DNA of 64,000 bases from Bradyrhizobium diazoefficiens USDA 110 (lineage in GTDB: Bacteria > Pseudomonadota > Alphaproteobacteria > Rhizobiales > Xanthobacteraceae), in NCBI RefSeq assembly GCF_000011365.1, contig NC_004463.1:6992001-7056000 (forward strand), written 5' to 3'. The notes below the pieces were generated by a model. It did not search any database and was not told the origin of the DNA. It was given only the letters and a program-made list of their open reading frames with translations. Positions 34,848 to 43,969 of this stretch are shown here, piece after piece. Position 1 is the first letter of the stretch. Every line of letters starts with the position of its first letter. The position numbers were made by a program, and so were the translations under genes.

Positions 34848-36073
34848 TCGAGGTCTCCCGCCAGAACATGCCGGGCGATCGTGCGCAGCTGGATCTCCGT
34901 CGTCCCGTCCGGAATGCGCAGCAATCGCGCCCACCGGTACCCAGCCTCCAGCCTGAGCTCGTTCGAGAGTCCCATCGCACCGTGGACCTGGATGCACTGG
35001 TCCATCACGCGATTGAGCATCTCTGTGGCGTACATCTTCACCATCGAGACCTGCTTGGTTGCCGGAAGTCCCTGGTCGATGCGCCAGGCACAGTCCCGGG
35101 TCATGGACTTGGCGGCGTAGATGTCGGTTGCGCAACGCGCGATCATCGTCTGAATGGCCTGATGGCTGGCGATTGGCCGCCCGCCGGTCTTGCGGATGGC
35201 GGCATAGTCCACGGCCTGCCGAAGCGCCCAACGCGCCAGCCCGATACACGAGCCCGCCATTGCGAGCCGTCCGACGCTCACGCCTCCAATCGCAACCGAC
35301 AGGCCATTGTCGACGGCGCCGAGCCGCTGCTCATCCGGTACCCGCACCTGATCGAGACTGATAATGCCCGTCTCTGAGCCGAGATGTCCCATCGTCGGGA
35401 TCACGCTCGGGACACTGAAGCCTCGCGTGGAGGTCTCGATGAAGAATCCAGTGATTCCGCCCTTGCGTTGCCGCACGAGATCCTCGTTCGTCACGGCGAA
35501 GATCATCGCGTAATCCGCGTGCGGCGCGTTCGTGATCCACTGCTTCGTTCCGGTGATGACCCAGCCGTCGCCGTCCCTCACGGCGCGCGTCTTCATTCCG
35601 AACACATCGGAGCCCGCATCCGGCTCGCTAAGCCCGAAGCACATCGTCTTCTCGCCGCTTGCGAGGGCGCTCCGGTGCCGTTCGAACACTTGCCGGTCCA
35701 GGTGGACAAGGACGGGTGAGAGTCCATTGGTGAAAGGAGAAGGAAGCACCACCGTCTGAACGAGGTCTCGGGAAGGACCTACATGCGCGTTCACGCGCTC
35801 CTGAATCTCCACTGCCGCCACGGCACCCATTCCTTCACCACCGAGCTCGGTGGGACCGAACAGATTGTAGAAGCCGAGCTCGGCCGAACGCATCCGCACG
35901 CGCTTGCGCAGCGCCACAACTTCGGGGGCATAGCGACCGGAGGCGTCGTAAAGCTGGCGCTCTGAAGAGAGCAAAGCGTGGTTATCTCGTTCGATCGCGG
36001 CAACCTCGCGATCGATGAAGCGCACAACAGCATCACCGATCGCGGTGATTTCTTCGCTGACTGAAAGATCCAT
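34844..36073 (-). CDS. Acyl-CoA dehydrogenase
   Basis: ATG 36071-36073 follows GGGGAGG by 5 bp. The 409-residue protein has FGLSEPDAGSDVFGMKTRA (FAD and substrate loop), WVITGTKQWITNAPHADY, the FAD dimer motif and a C-terminal CIQVHGAMGLSNEL, RWARLLRIPDGTTEIQ segment. It is the first gene of the leftward operon C and should introduce the 2,3 double bond into the acyl-CoA made by the ADP-forming synthetase. A LacI-type operator lies 85 bp upstream of its start, between it and the divergent LacI gene. Confidence 0.88.
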   Translation of the reverse strand: MDLSVSEEITAIGDAVVRFIDREVAAIERDNHALLSSERQLYDASGRYAPEVVALRKRVRMRSAELGFYNLFGPTELGGEGMGAVAAVEIQERVNAHVGPSRDLVQTVVLPSPFTNGLSPVLVHLDRQVFERHRSALASGEKTMCFGLSEPDAGSDVFGMKTRAVRDGDGWVITGTKQWITNAPHADYAMIFAVTNEDLVRQRKGGITGFFIETSTRGFSVPSVIPTMGHLGSETGIISLDQVRVPDEQRLGAVDNGLSVAIGGVSVGRLAMAGSCIGLARWALRQAVDYAAIRKTGGRPIASHQAIQTMIARCATDIYAAKSMTRDCAWRIDQGLPATKQVSMVKMYATEMLNRVMDQCIQVHGAMGLSNELRLEAGYRWARLLRIPDGTTEIQLRTIARHVLAGDLE

Positions 36074-36157
36074 GTCCTCCCCGTGTACCCGATCGCGCAT
36101 TTTTCGGAGAACCGCGCGCGGCGAAGCGACAGCAGCGGGGGTCGGCGATCGCCGCAC

Positions 36158-36173
36158 AATAAAACGTTTCACC
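36158..36173. promoter_or_regulatory. LacI-type operator between lacI and operon C
   Basis: AATAAAACGTTTCACC, read on the minus strand as GGTGAAACGTTTTATT, shares the TGAAACG core and spacing with the palindrome at 28686-28701. It sits about 85 bp ahead of the acyl-CoA dehydrogenase gene and 93 bp ahead of the divergent LacI gene, a good place for joint repression. Confidence 0.5.
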
Positions 36174-36265
36174 AACGAGTCAAGCCGACAGCCTCGCGAT
36201 GCTGGGCGCGCGGGTTTTTTCATTGTATAACAAGCCATAACGACTCCCCAGTGAGAGATTTTTGC

Positions 36266-37309
36266 GTGAAACGGATCACTATCCGCGACGTGGCCAAGCA
36301 GGCGGACGTCTCCATCGGAACCGCCTCCAGGGTCATCAACGGAGCGCCGAACGTGGAGGCGGCCTATCGGACGCGGGTGCTGGCTGCGATCAAGCAGCTC
36401 GGCTTTGTGCCGAACCGTGCGGCACAAGAGGTTCGCAAGGGCCGCTCACGCGAAATCGGCATCATCGTGCGCGACATCACCACGCCCGTCCTCGCGAGCT
36501 TCGTGAGGGCGGCGCAGGATCTGTTTGAGGAAGCGGGCTACGGCCTGCTGATCTGCTCGTCGGACAACCGGAAGGATCGCGAGCTCGAGCTGCTGCGACG
36601 CTTCCGGCAGCGCCGGATCGAGGGGCTGATCACCACGACATCGTCCGAGGTCGACGCGGATCTGGCCCAGGCACGGAACGATCTCGACTTTCCCGTCCTG
36701 ATGTTCGACCGCGAGGTCGATGGCACACATGACATCGTGCAGGTCGATCATGCGAGCGGGGTAAACCAGGCCGTCACCTACCTTCTCTCGCTCGGGCATC
36801 GACGCATCCTCCTGCTGACGGGGCCGGTGAACATCTACCCCGCCCGCGCGCGCGTTGAGGGCTACAAGCGGGCATTCGCCGCGCAGAAGCTCGATCTCGA
36901 CCCGACGCTCGTTCGTACGGTCGGGTTCGACGCAGCCACGGGTTTCCGGGAGACCGCCGTCGCGCTGGAGCGGGCGAATAGGCCGTCGGCGATCATCGCG
37001 GGCGGCATCGACATGCTGCCCGGCGTGCTGAAGGCAATCCGTGCCACGCATCTTCACGTTCCCAGCGATATCTCGGTCATCGGCGGCGCGGATTCGGACC
37101 TCGCCCTGCTGGCGGATCCAGCAATCTCCGTCCTGCGGTGGGACTTTACGCAAATCGGCGCTACCTGCGCGCGAATGCTGCTCGAACGCATCGAAGCCCC
37201 CGGCACGGAGCCACGCAGGCTCGCTTTCGCGCCGGAGCTCGTGGTGCGCGATTCGTGCGCAGCCGTCGCGCTCGTGCCGACGCAAAAGCGGGAATCGCGC
37301 CGGAAATAG
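36266..37309 (+). CDS. LacI-family transcriptional regulator
   Basis: The start is GTG 36266-36268 (VKRITIRDVAKQADVSIGTA), where LacI proteins normally begin; the open frame upstream has no similarity. The 347-residue protein has the HTH VAKQADVSIGTASRVINGAP (9-28), a hinge region with VRKGRSREIGIIVRD in place of the usual hinge helix, and the sensor domain with GHRRILLLTG. It is divergent from operon C and probably represses it, plus operon B, through TGAAACG-type operators. The ligand is likely the imported acid or its CoA ester. Confidence 0.85.
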   Translation: MKRITIRDVAKQADVSIGTASRVINGAPNVEAAYRTRVLAAIKQLGFVPNRAAQEVRKGRSREIGIIVRDITTPVLASFVRAAQDLFEEAGYGLLICSSDNRKDRELELLRRFRQRRIEGLITTTSSEVDADLAQARNDLDFPVLMFDREVDGTHDIVQVDHASGVNQAVTYLLSLGHRRILLLTGPVNIYPARARVEGYKRAFAAQKLDLDPTLVRTVGFDAATGFRETAVALERANRPSAIIAGGIDMLPGVLKAIRATHLHVPSDISVIGGADSDLALLADPAISVLRWDFTQIGATCARMLLERIEAPGTEPRRLAFAPELVVRDSCAAVALVPTQKRESRRK

Positions 37310-37353
37310 ACGGCCGGCGACCCGCCTCGGCGAGCGGCTCTGGGAAAATTCTT

Positions 37354-37367
37354 ATGAACCGGTTCAT
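37354..37367. promoter_or_regulatory. Perfect 14 bp palindrome ATGAACCGGTTCAT
   Basis: A perfect inverted repeat 45 bp after the LacI gene and 79 bp before the end of the decayed CoA-transferase gene. The TGAACCGGTTCA form is a textbook LacI-type operator, yet no gene start lies near it. It may be a left-over operator from a lost promoter or a distal site for repression by looping. Confidence 0.45.
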
Positions 37368-37445
37368 CAATGGACGCAGATCGAGGAGGCAGTCCGCCCC
37401 CGGTCCAAATCCAGGCCAACGCGTGCGGGAGCGGGGTCGAGAACC

Positions 37446-38664
37446 TCAGATGGCTGCGGCGGAACGCAGCTCCAAAAGCCTTTCGGGCGGAAGCCCAAGC
37501 CAGGCTCCGTAAACGGGCTCGTTGTCTGCCCCCAAAGCGCGGCTCGGCCCGGCTCGAACGGGATCGACGCCGTGAAAGCGCAGGGGACTGTTGGGAAGGA
37601 CGACACGCCCCAGCTCCGGATGTTCGATCCACTGCAGCATGCCGCGCTCGAACAGATGCCGGTCGCTCATGACCTCCGCGAGATCCCGCACCGGAGCGCA
37701 CAGGAAGCGGAAGGCCTTCGCCGCGGCCAGCAATTCCCGACGCGTCCTGGTCATGGTCCATCCGGTGACCATGTCATCCGTCTGCTGCATGTTCGCGACG
37801 CGCATTGGTGGCAAAACGAGGATCGGTCAGGATGTCGTCGTGACCGAAGGACCGGCACAGCGCCTGCCAGTGATGTTCGCCCATGCAAATGATGGCGACG
37901 TGGCCATCGCGGCAGGGGTAGACGTTGTAAGACGACAACGACAAGCCGCCGTGCCGGTTGCCGGTTCGAGGTGGCACAGCCTGGTTTTGGTGCATCAGGC
38001 CCAGATTCGACGCCAACGTATGCACCCCCGCCTCCTCCATCGCGATTTCGACGAGCCGCCCACGTCCGGTCCTTTCGCGCTCGAAGAGCGCCGTGACTAT
38101 TCCACCGTAGAGGTGGATGCCGCTGATGAAATCCACGAACGCCGGGCCGGCTTTCATGGGAGGCCCATCCGGCTCGCCCGTCACGCTCATGACACCCGAC
38201 ATCGCCTGCACGGTCAGATCCATCGCGAGCGTGTCGCGATCAGGTCCAGATAGTCCGAAGCCCGTGCCTGAACCGTAGATCAGGCGCGGGTTGGTCTCAT
38301 GCAGCACGCTCCAGCCGACGCCAAGCTTGTCCATCACGCCGGGCGCGAAGGTCTCGACGAGAACGCCCGCGCGCTTGACCATCTCGATCAGAAGCTCGCG
38401 GCCGGCCTGTTCCTTCAGGTTGAGTGTGACGTTCTTCTTGTTGGCATTGAGCATGCAGAACGGCAGCGTTGCGCTGCTTCCGAGCTCACCGCGCCGCCGC
38501 GCCGGCTCCCCGTGGAGCGGCTCGATCTTGATGACCTCCGCCCCTGCTTTGGCCATCAGGAACGTCGCGTAGGGGCCAAGATAGACCTGGCTGAGATCGA
38601 GAACGCGCAGGCCGGCCAAAGGACCGGACACTGGCCGGGCCGGGTTTTGTCCCACCTTGTTCAC
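37446..38664 (-). pseudogene. Family III CoA transferase, frameshifted
   Basis: The first part runs from GTG 38662-38664 (VNKVGQNPARPVSGPLAGLR) with EVIKIEPLHGE and catalytic Asp in GPAFVDFISGIHLYGG, to DPRFATNAR near 37805. There the frame is lost, and the rest (RVANMQQTDDMVTGWTMTRT to the end) continues in another frame down to 37446. Joining both gives a normal protein of about 405 residues. Loss of one base near 37805 explains the break. Its start overlaps the stop of the Zn-ribbon pseudogene by GTGA, so both were once in one operon. Confidence 0.82.
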
Positions 38665-39098
38665 GCGGTGGTCTCCACCGCCGCTTGCCGGGGAACGGCC
38701 ACGAAGCGAGGCACGAAGATATCCCCTTCGCACTCGATCTTCACGATCAATTGTTGATCGATGCTCAGCCTTTCGGGATCGCCGCTGTCAACCACGTTGC
38801 TCGTCAGGCGCGGCCCTTCGTCGAGTTCGACGACGGCTACCGTGTAGGGCAGCTTGTCCGCCACACTATCGTGGTAGGCGTGGTGGTAGACGATCTAGCT
38901 CACGAGCCGCGCCTTGCCGCTGGCGGCGGCCCACTCCGGATCGTCGGAAAGACATTGCGGACATTGCGACCTCGCCGGCAGCCAGGCGTGGCCGCAGCTA
39001 CGGCAGCGCTGATAGGTCAGTCTGCCCTCGGCGAGCGATTTCCAATAGGGTTCATTCAGCGGCGTGAAATGGCGCGACCAATCCGCAGGTCCGAACAT
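38661..39098 (-). pseudogene. Zn-ribbon OB-fold (DUF35) acyl-CoA-associated protein with internal stop
   Basis: From ATG 39096-39098 the frame gives FTPLNEPYWKSLAEGRLTYQ, then the rubredoxin-like zinc ribbon CRSCGHAWLPARSQCPQC and GKARLVS. A TAG then interrupts at about 38895-38897, where homologues have Trp, so TGG to TAG is the likely change. The same frame goes on with IVYHHAYHDSVADKLPYTVA and an OB-fold ending VPRFVAVP. Such proteins partner thiolase-like or acyl-CoA enzymes. The 5' end is fused to debris of an AMP-ligase gene. Confidence 0.75.
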
Positions 39099-39149
39099 AG
39101 GCCATCTGATCCGCCCCAGGCGGCACCATGGTTCCCCCTCCGATTTCAG

Positions 39150-39646
39150 ACATGTTTCAGACATGCCGTATCCCTCGCGCGCCACCACGCCAAAGCGCTG
39201 CTGCACCTCACGCCTGGCCTCTTCGCGCCAGCCGTAGATGCTGATGTCCATCAGCGACGATCTGCGATCGGCGGGGCCTGCCTGTTGCTGTTAAGAGCTG
39301 GTTCGGGGAAGATACAGTAGTGAATCTGGTAGTTTTCGAGCCATTCGTAGAACCGCGTAAGGCTCATTCGTCGCGCGACAAACGCCGTTCCACCAAGAGC
39401 CATGGTCATCAGAAACTGCCACATCGGGTCCATATAGAAGAATGGCGCCCAGATGAGGATATTGCGTACCTCGCCGCCATGGCTGCGGAAGAAGGCAGCG
39501 TTGTTTCCGATGATCATCCAGTAGTCATGCGTAAGCATGCAGCCCTTCGGAAAGCCCGTGGTGCCGGACGTATATTGTAGGTCCAGAAGGTCGTTCCGAC
39601 CAACCGCAGACGGCGCGTCGCCGAGGCGCATTGGGCCGCGCTTCAC
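39150..39646 (-). pseudogene. AMP-forming acyl-CoA synthetase, internal fragments
   Basis: The segment has the AMP-binding P-loop [21 protein letters not shown] and, further on, [20 protein letters not shown], up to CIFPEPAL. After a frame change near 39270, YGWREEARREVQQRFGVVAR and EGYGMSET follow before similarity stops. Both the N-terminal third and the C-terminal half of the enzyme are missing, so a deletion joined it to the Zn-ribbon gene. A short duplication (cagacatg twice around 39150-39165) marks the junction. Confidence 0.75.
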
Positions 39647-39668
39647 GTCGTTTTCGCCGTCAATCCGA

Positions 39669-40544
39669 TTACTTCAGGGACTCGCTGATCAGGTCCGTGG
39701 TCTTTTGGACGACCTCGATCAGCGCCTCTTCGCGCAGCATTGCCATGCGTCCGAGATCACCGATCAACGTCAGACTGCCAATCACGTCGCGATCGCCGCC
39801 GAAGATCGGCGCCGAGATGCCTTCGATGCCGCTATTCAACTCGCCCTTGGTCAGACTGTACCCGGCTTTGCGGGTGCTCAGCATCGCCTCGTAGAACGTT
39901 GGCCAATCCTGCGCCAGCGCATCCTTGTCGCCGTTCGCTCGCGCCTCCTCGTGAAGCTTCCGCAATCGCGCGGCGGGCAGGAATGCGACGATGGACTTCG
40001 AGCTGGAGCCGCGAAACAGGGGAAGCGGCCGGCCGCGGCCGAACTTCAGCGTTCGGCCAGAGCCGCCGGTCTCGATGTGGACGGTGATGATCGTCCGTCC
40101 ATAGAGCTTGCTGAGGAGAACCTCGAGGCCGGTCTGCCTGGAGAGCTCGGCCATCGGCTCGGCCGCGGCGACGATGACGGGATCGCACTCCCTGATCTGC
40201 AGATCCAGCTCCATGATCCGCGGCCCCAGGGCGAATCCCCCCTTCCAGCGGATGAGCAGACCTGCATTCGTGAGTTGCTTGACGTAGCGATAGGCGGTGC
40301 TGGTGGGAACGCCGGCCCTTTCGGCGATTGCCTCGGCAGACAGCACCGGCTCGGCTCGGCTGAAGAACTGGAGGGTCCCCAGCATGCGGGACAGGCTCGA
40401 ACCGCCCTCGTCGCTCTTCTCGCCTCGGGTGGCGACGGGCTTGCGAGCACTGATCTGGCTCTTGGCCGGTTTCCTGGCAGGCCTTTGCGCTTGCCCGATG
40501 ACCTGGTTTCTGGGGCGGGGCTTCGCCTTCGACAGCTTTGACAC
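39669..40544 (-). CDS. IclR-family transcriptional regulator
   Basis: From GTG 40542-40544 the protein has 291 residues: a very basic leader of about 45 residues (Lys, Arg and Pro rich), the winged [23 protein letters not shown], then the IclR effector domain ([20 protein letters not shown], and [20 protein letters not shown]). It likely controlled the now decayed ligase / CoA-transferase cluster to its left. Its first codons overlap the start of the divergent LysR gene, which makes the exact start uncertain. A longer start at 40619 would overlap even more. Confidence 0.78.
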   Translation of the reverse strand: MSKLSKAKPRPRNQVIGQAQRPARKPAKSQISARKPVATRGEKSDEGGSSLSRMLGTLQFFSRAEPVLSAEAIAERAGVPTSTAYRYVKQLTNAGLLIRWKGGFALGPRIMELDLQIRECDPVIVAAAEPMAELSRQTGLEVLLSKLYGRTIITVHIETGGSGRTLKFGRGRPLPLFRGSSSKSIVAFLPAARLRKLHEEARANGDKDALAQDWPTFYEAMLSTRKAGYSLTKGELNSGIEGISAPIFGGDRDVIGSLTLIGDLGRMAMLREEALIEVVQKTTDLISESLK

Positions 40545-41436
40545 CGTCGCGGAGACTGGAAGCTTTGTCCGCACCGCCAAGGCGCTAAACCTATCGCAGC
40601 CGGCGCTCAGCCGACGCATTCAGAAGCTGGAAGAAAGCCTCGGTGCGCCGTTGCTCGAACGTTCGACGCGTCACGTCAATCTCACCATGACCGGCCGCGA
40701 CTTCCTGCCGAAGGTGCGCCGTCTCATCGACGAGTTCGAGACCTCGGTGCTTGCCATCCATGATATCGGCGCGCGAAGTTCAGGCCTAGTCTCGGTGGCT
40801 GCGGTGCCGACGGCGGTGTTTTATTTCTTGCCGCGCGCGATCGGCCGGTTTGCCGAGGCTTATCCGCGCATTCGCATCCGCATTCTGGACATCGGGGCCA
40901 ATGAGGGATTGGAGGCGGTCGCGCGTGGCGAAGTCGATTTCGGCATCAATTTCATTGGTGCTTCGCATGCCGAAATCGAATTCGAGAAACTGGTTGAAGA
41001 TCCTTTCGTCCTGGCCTGCCGCCACGACCATCCGTTGGCATCGCGTAAACAGGTCAGCTGGTCGGATATCGTGTCGCACCGGGTTATTACCGTCGGTCGC
41101 AACAGTGGCAACCGTGCGTTGATCGACAATGCGCTGGCGCGATACGGCCTGCAACTGAACTGGTCCTATGAAGTTGCTCATCTCTCCGGTTCGCTCGGTC
41201 TCGTCGAAGCGGGATTGGGCATCGCCGTACTGCCGAGGCTCGCGACGCCGGCCGCCGGCCATCCGATCATTCACACGGTCAGGTTGACCGAGCCGGAGGA
41301 GTCGCGGACGATCGGAATCGTGCGCAGGCACGGGTCGACGCTATCCCCTCATGCCGGCCAATTTCTCAAGATGCTCCTCGAAGCGTGGCGCTCGCCTTCA
41401 CGGATAAGCAGTCGAGGCAAACAGCGGCCCCGCTAA
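40498..41436 (+). CDS. LysR-family transcriptional regulator
   Basis: ATG 40498 gives 312 residues. The [23 protein letters not shown] with QPALSRRIQKLEESLGAPLL is standard, as is the effector-binding domain (VAAVPTAVFYFLPRAIGRFA, GLGIAVLPRL). The first 17 residues ([11 protein letters not shown]...) do not look like a normal LysR start, and 47 bp of the gene overlap the divergent IclR gene. A recombination junction at about 40530 may have replaced the original start. The target could be the Gfo/Idh-ending operon to its right or a lost neighbour. Confidence 0.78.
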   Translation: MTWFLGRGFAFDSFDTVAETGSFVRTAKALNLSQPALSRRIQKLEESLGAPLLERSTRHVNLTMTGRDFLPKVRRLIDEFETSVLAIHDIGARSSGLVSVAAVPTAVFYFLPRAIGRFAEAYPRIRIRILDIGANEGLEAVARGEVDFGINFIGASHAEIEFEKLVEDPFVLACRHDHPLASRKQVSWSDIVSHRVITVGRNSGNRALIDNALARYGLQLNWSYEVAHLSGSLGLVEAGLGIAVLPRLATPAAGHPIIHTVRLTEPEESRTIGIVRRHGSTLSPHAGQFLKMLLEAWRSPSRISSRGKQRPR

Positions 41437-41649
41437 GGCTTCGAACTTGAAACCAGCTCTATTGAGAGCCGCGACGCGCAAATGACCGCGCAAATCAGCC
41501 GGAACCGGTGTTTCGCTGTGCACCAACACTTGCATCTATTCCCAGCCGGCTGCGATAGGCCCGGAGTTAAGTAGGACTTCTGCGGTTCTCAAATTCAGCT
41601 CGAGCAGAATATCAATAGCTTGGCGGTTGCTTCCAAATGAAAAAGGAGC

Positions 41650-42693
41650 TTACGAATTTCGGACCGATACGAAATCTTTGGTTTCCGCAGCGCGTTTGAC
41701 CGCGTCGATCACTCCGAGGGTCTTCAGCCCTTCGCGCCCGCTCACCACGGGCGCCGCCTTACCGCGGATCACCCCACAGAAGTTTGCGATCTGCAGGCCA
41801 AGCGGGTCTGCTTTCTCGTAGTTCAGCCGCTCGCGCTCAATCGGCGCCCACCAACTGGCCTTGCTCGGGTGACGCCATAGATCGAGTTGCGGAATTGCGA
41901 GCGATGCTCTGGTACCGCCGATCTGGTAACAGGCCTCCTGCGTGTGACTGTAAGCCGGGTTCTCACCGGCCGTGAACTCCCAGCTCCAGGGCGACTGGAT
42001 GGCGTCGGAGACATTGACAGTTCCCAGTGCGCCGGAAGCGAAGTGCAGGATGATCACTGCGGTCTCTTCGACCGCATTTCCACGCAGTCGATTGGATTGG
42101 GCGGCTTGCACCGCGACGATATCCCCACACAGATACCGCAGCAGGTCGACATCGTGGATGAGATTCAGGAAAACAGGCCCCGCCCCTTTTTCGCGGCGCC
42201 AGGCCACATCGAAATAGTGGTCCGGCTTGATCAGCCAGAACATGCCATGCACCGACACGATCTGGCCCAGCCGACCGCTGTCGATCTCTAACCTGGCGCG
42301 CTGGATCATCGGGTTGTGGCGGCGATGATGGCCGGTGAGCAGCGGAACGCCCGCGCGCTCGGCAGCTTCGACCAGGGCCTGTGCTGCGGCAACATCATCC
42401 GCTATCGGCTTCTCGATGAGCGCCGGGATGCGAGCTGCGACACAATCCATGCCGTTGGCCACATGCATCTGATTGGGGGTGGCGACAACCACCCCGTCCG
42501 GCCGATTTTCGGCGAGCATGTCCTGAAAGGACGGATACCAGTCCACCTTCAGCGAAACCGCCAGCTCTCGCGCGTCAGGCGTCGGATCGACGATCGACGA
42601 CAGCATCGCCTCCGGCCGTGCGAGAATGTGCTCGATATGTCGCTTGCCGATGAGACCTGCTCCCATCACCGCCAGGCGGACTGGTGAACTCAT
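41650..42693 (-). CDS. Gfo/Idh/MocA-family oxidoreductase
   Basis: A 347-residue dehydrogenase with the NAD(P)-binding GAGLIGKRHIEHI at 11-23 and the catalytic EKPIADD (Lys in EKP) near residue 94. A C-terminal alpha/beta domain starts at about 125 (GHHRRHNPMIQRAR). The motif HDVDLLRYLCGD provides the usual His/Asp pair. Substrates in the family are cyclitols, sugars and related ring alcohols. As last gene of the quinate/shikimate-type operon, 6 bp after aroQ, it may oxidise a cyclohexane polyol carboxylate to its ketone. Confidence 0.82.
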   Translation of the reverse strand: MSSPVRLAVMGAGLIGKRHIEHILARPEAMLSSIVDPTPDARELAVSLKVDWYPSFQDMLAENRPDGVVVATPNQMHVANGMDCVAARIPALIEKPIADDVAAAQALVEAAERAGVPLLTGHHRRHNPMIQRARLEIDSGRLGQIVSVHGMFWLIKPDHYFDVAWRREKGAGPVFLNLIHDVDLLRYLCGDIVAVQAAQSNRLRGNAVEETAVIILHFASGALGTVNVSDAIQSPWSWEFTAGENPAYSHTQEACYQIGGTRASLAIPQLDLWRHPSKASWWAPIERERLNYEKADPLGLQIANFCGVIRGKAAPVVSGREGLKTLGVIDAVKRAAETKDFVSVRNS

Positions 42694-42699
42694 AGGATG

Positions 42700-43149
42700 C
42701 TATCCCTTCGCCTCGTCAAGCAGCTTGGCCACACGACGCAAGCCGAGCAGATAGCCCTGGGTGCCGAAGCCTGCGATGACCCCATCAGCTCGCTTGGAGA
42801 CAAACGAGTGGTGGCGGAATTCCTCGCGCTTGTGCACGTTGGAAATATGCACCTCGATCACTGTCCCCTCGAACGTGTTCAACGCATCCAGGATGGCGAC
42901 CGACGTATGGGTGAAAGCCGCGGGATTCATCACGATCCCGGCAGCCGTCTCGCGCGCCTCGTGGATCCAGTCGATCAGCTCGTATTCCCTGTTGGATTGA
43001 TGGAAGCGAATCTCCAGGCCAAGTTCCTTGCCTAGCGCTCGACAATCTCGCTCCACATCCGCAAGCGTCTCGTGACCATAGATGTGGGGCTGGCGCTTGC
43101 CGAGCAAATTGAGATTTGGTCCATTGAGGACGTAGACAAGACCACTCAT
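42700..43149 (-). CDS. aroQ: Type II 3-dehydroquinate dehydratase
   Basis: A 149-residue enzyme of standard length. Type II hallmarks are complete: [17 protein letters not shown] with R19 and the catalytic Y24, N75 and H81 in [10 protein letters not shown]101 in [17 protein letters not shown]. It converts 3-dehydroquinate to 3-dehydroshikimate by anti elimination and works as a dodecamer. Placed in an operon with two shikimate/quinate dehydrogenase homologues and a small-molecule importer, it should act in quinate breakdown rather than aromatic amino acid synthesis. Confidence 0.93.
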
Positions 43150-43161
43150 GAAGAACTCCGT

Positions 43162-43908
43162 TCAGTGATGGGCAAGAATCTCGCCAAGGAACTGCCTGGT
43201 GCGGGCATGCTGTGGATTGCGGAAGAAAGCCTCGGGCGCGCCTTCTTCGATGATCTGGCCTTCAGCCATGAAGATCACACGATCGGCAACCTGGCGGGCA
43301 AAACCCATCTCGTGGGTGACGCAAATCATGGTCATGCCGTCGTTGGCGAGGCCGATCATCGTATCGAGCACCTCCTTGACCATCTCAGGGTCGAGAGCAG
43401 AGGTCGGTTCGTCAAACAGCATGACCTTGGGCTGCATGCAGAGCGCACGCGCGATCGCGACGCGCTGTTGCTGACCGCCCGAAAGCTGAGCCGGATACTT
43501 CTCAGCCTGGTCACCGATGCGCACGCGCTCGAGGTATTTTCGCGCAATCGCCACCGCCTCGGTCTTTCCGATGCGGCGCGCGCGGATGGGCGCGAGCATG
43601 CAGTTCTGCAAGACTGTCATATGCGGAAAGAGATTGAAGCTCTGAAAGACCATGCCGACGTCCTGACGTACGACATCGATAGCTTTGATGCTGTCGTCAA
43701 GCCGATGACCGTTCACCACGATGCTGCCCTGCTGGATCGGCTCGAGGCGGTTGATACAGCGGATCAGCGTCGATTTGCCCGACCCGGACGGACCGCAGAG
43801 CACGATCTTCTCGCCCTTGCGCACGGTGAGATCGACGTCGCGGAGAGCTTGGTACCCGCCGTACCACTTCTGCACGCCCTTCATTTCAATCAGGATATTG
43901 TCCTGCAT
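43162..43908 (-). CDS. Polar-amino-acid-type ABC importer ATPase (GlnQ family)
   Basis: A 248-residue ATPase with [18 protein letters not shown] (Walker A, about 38-46), [19 protein letters not shown], signature [15 protein letters not shown], Walker [17 protein letters not shown] and switch His in VTHEMGF. It serves the two permeases and binding protein just upstream. It is the only GlnQ-type ATPase in the window, so it may also power the second permease set at 52523-53850. Confidence 0.92.
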   Translation of the reverse strand: MQDNILIEMKGVQKWYGGYQALRDVDLTVRKGEKIVLCGPSGSGKSTLIRCINRLEPIQQGSIVVNGHRLDDSIKAIDVVRQDVGMVFQSFNLFPHMTVLQNCMLAPIRARRIGKTEAVAIARKYLERVRIGDQAEKYPAQLSGGQQQRVAIARALCMQPKVMLFDEPTSALDPEMVKEVLDTMIGLANDGMTMICVTHEMGFARQVADRVIFMAEGQIIEEGAPEAFFRNPQHARTRQFLGEILAHH

Positions 43909-43969
43909 GGATTCGGCTCCGCTATCGGACGGCGGCCAACGCGGATCGTGCGTCGGCCGCTCGCAGTGG

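Noticed and set aside
33492..35120. A plus-strand open frame of 542 codons
   Set aside because: Antisense to the ADP-forming synthetase gene; no recognisable domain, and the minus strand has overlapping, coupled genes.
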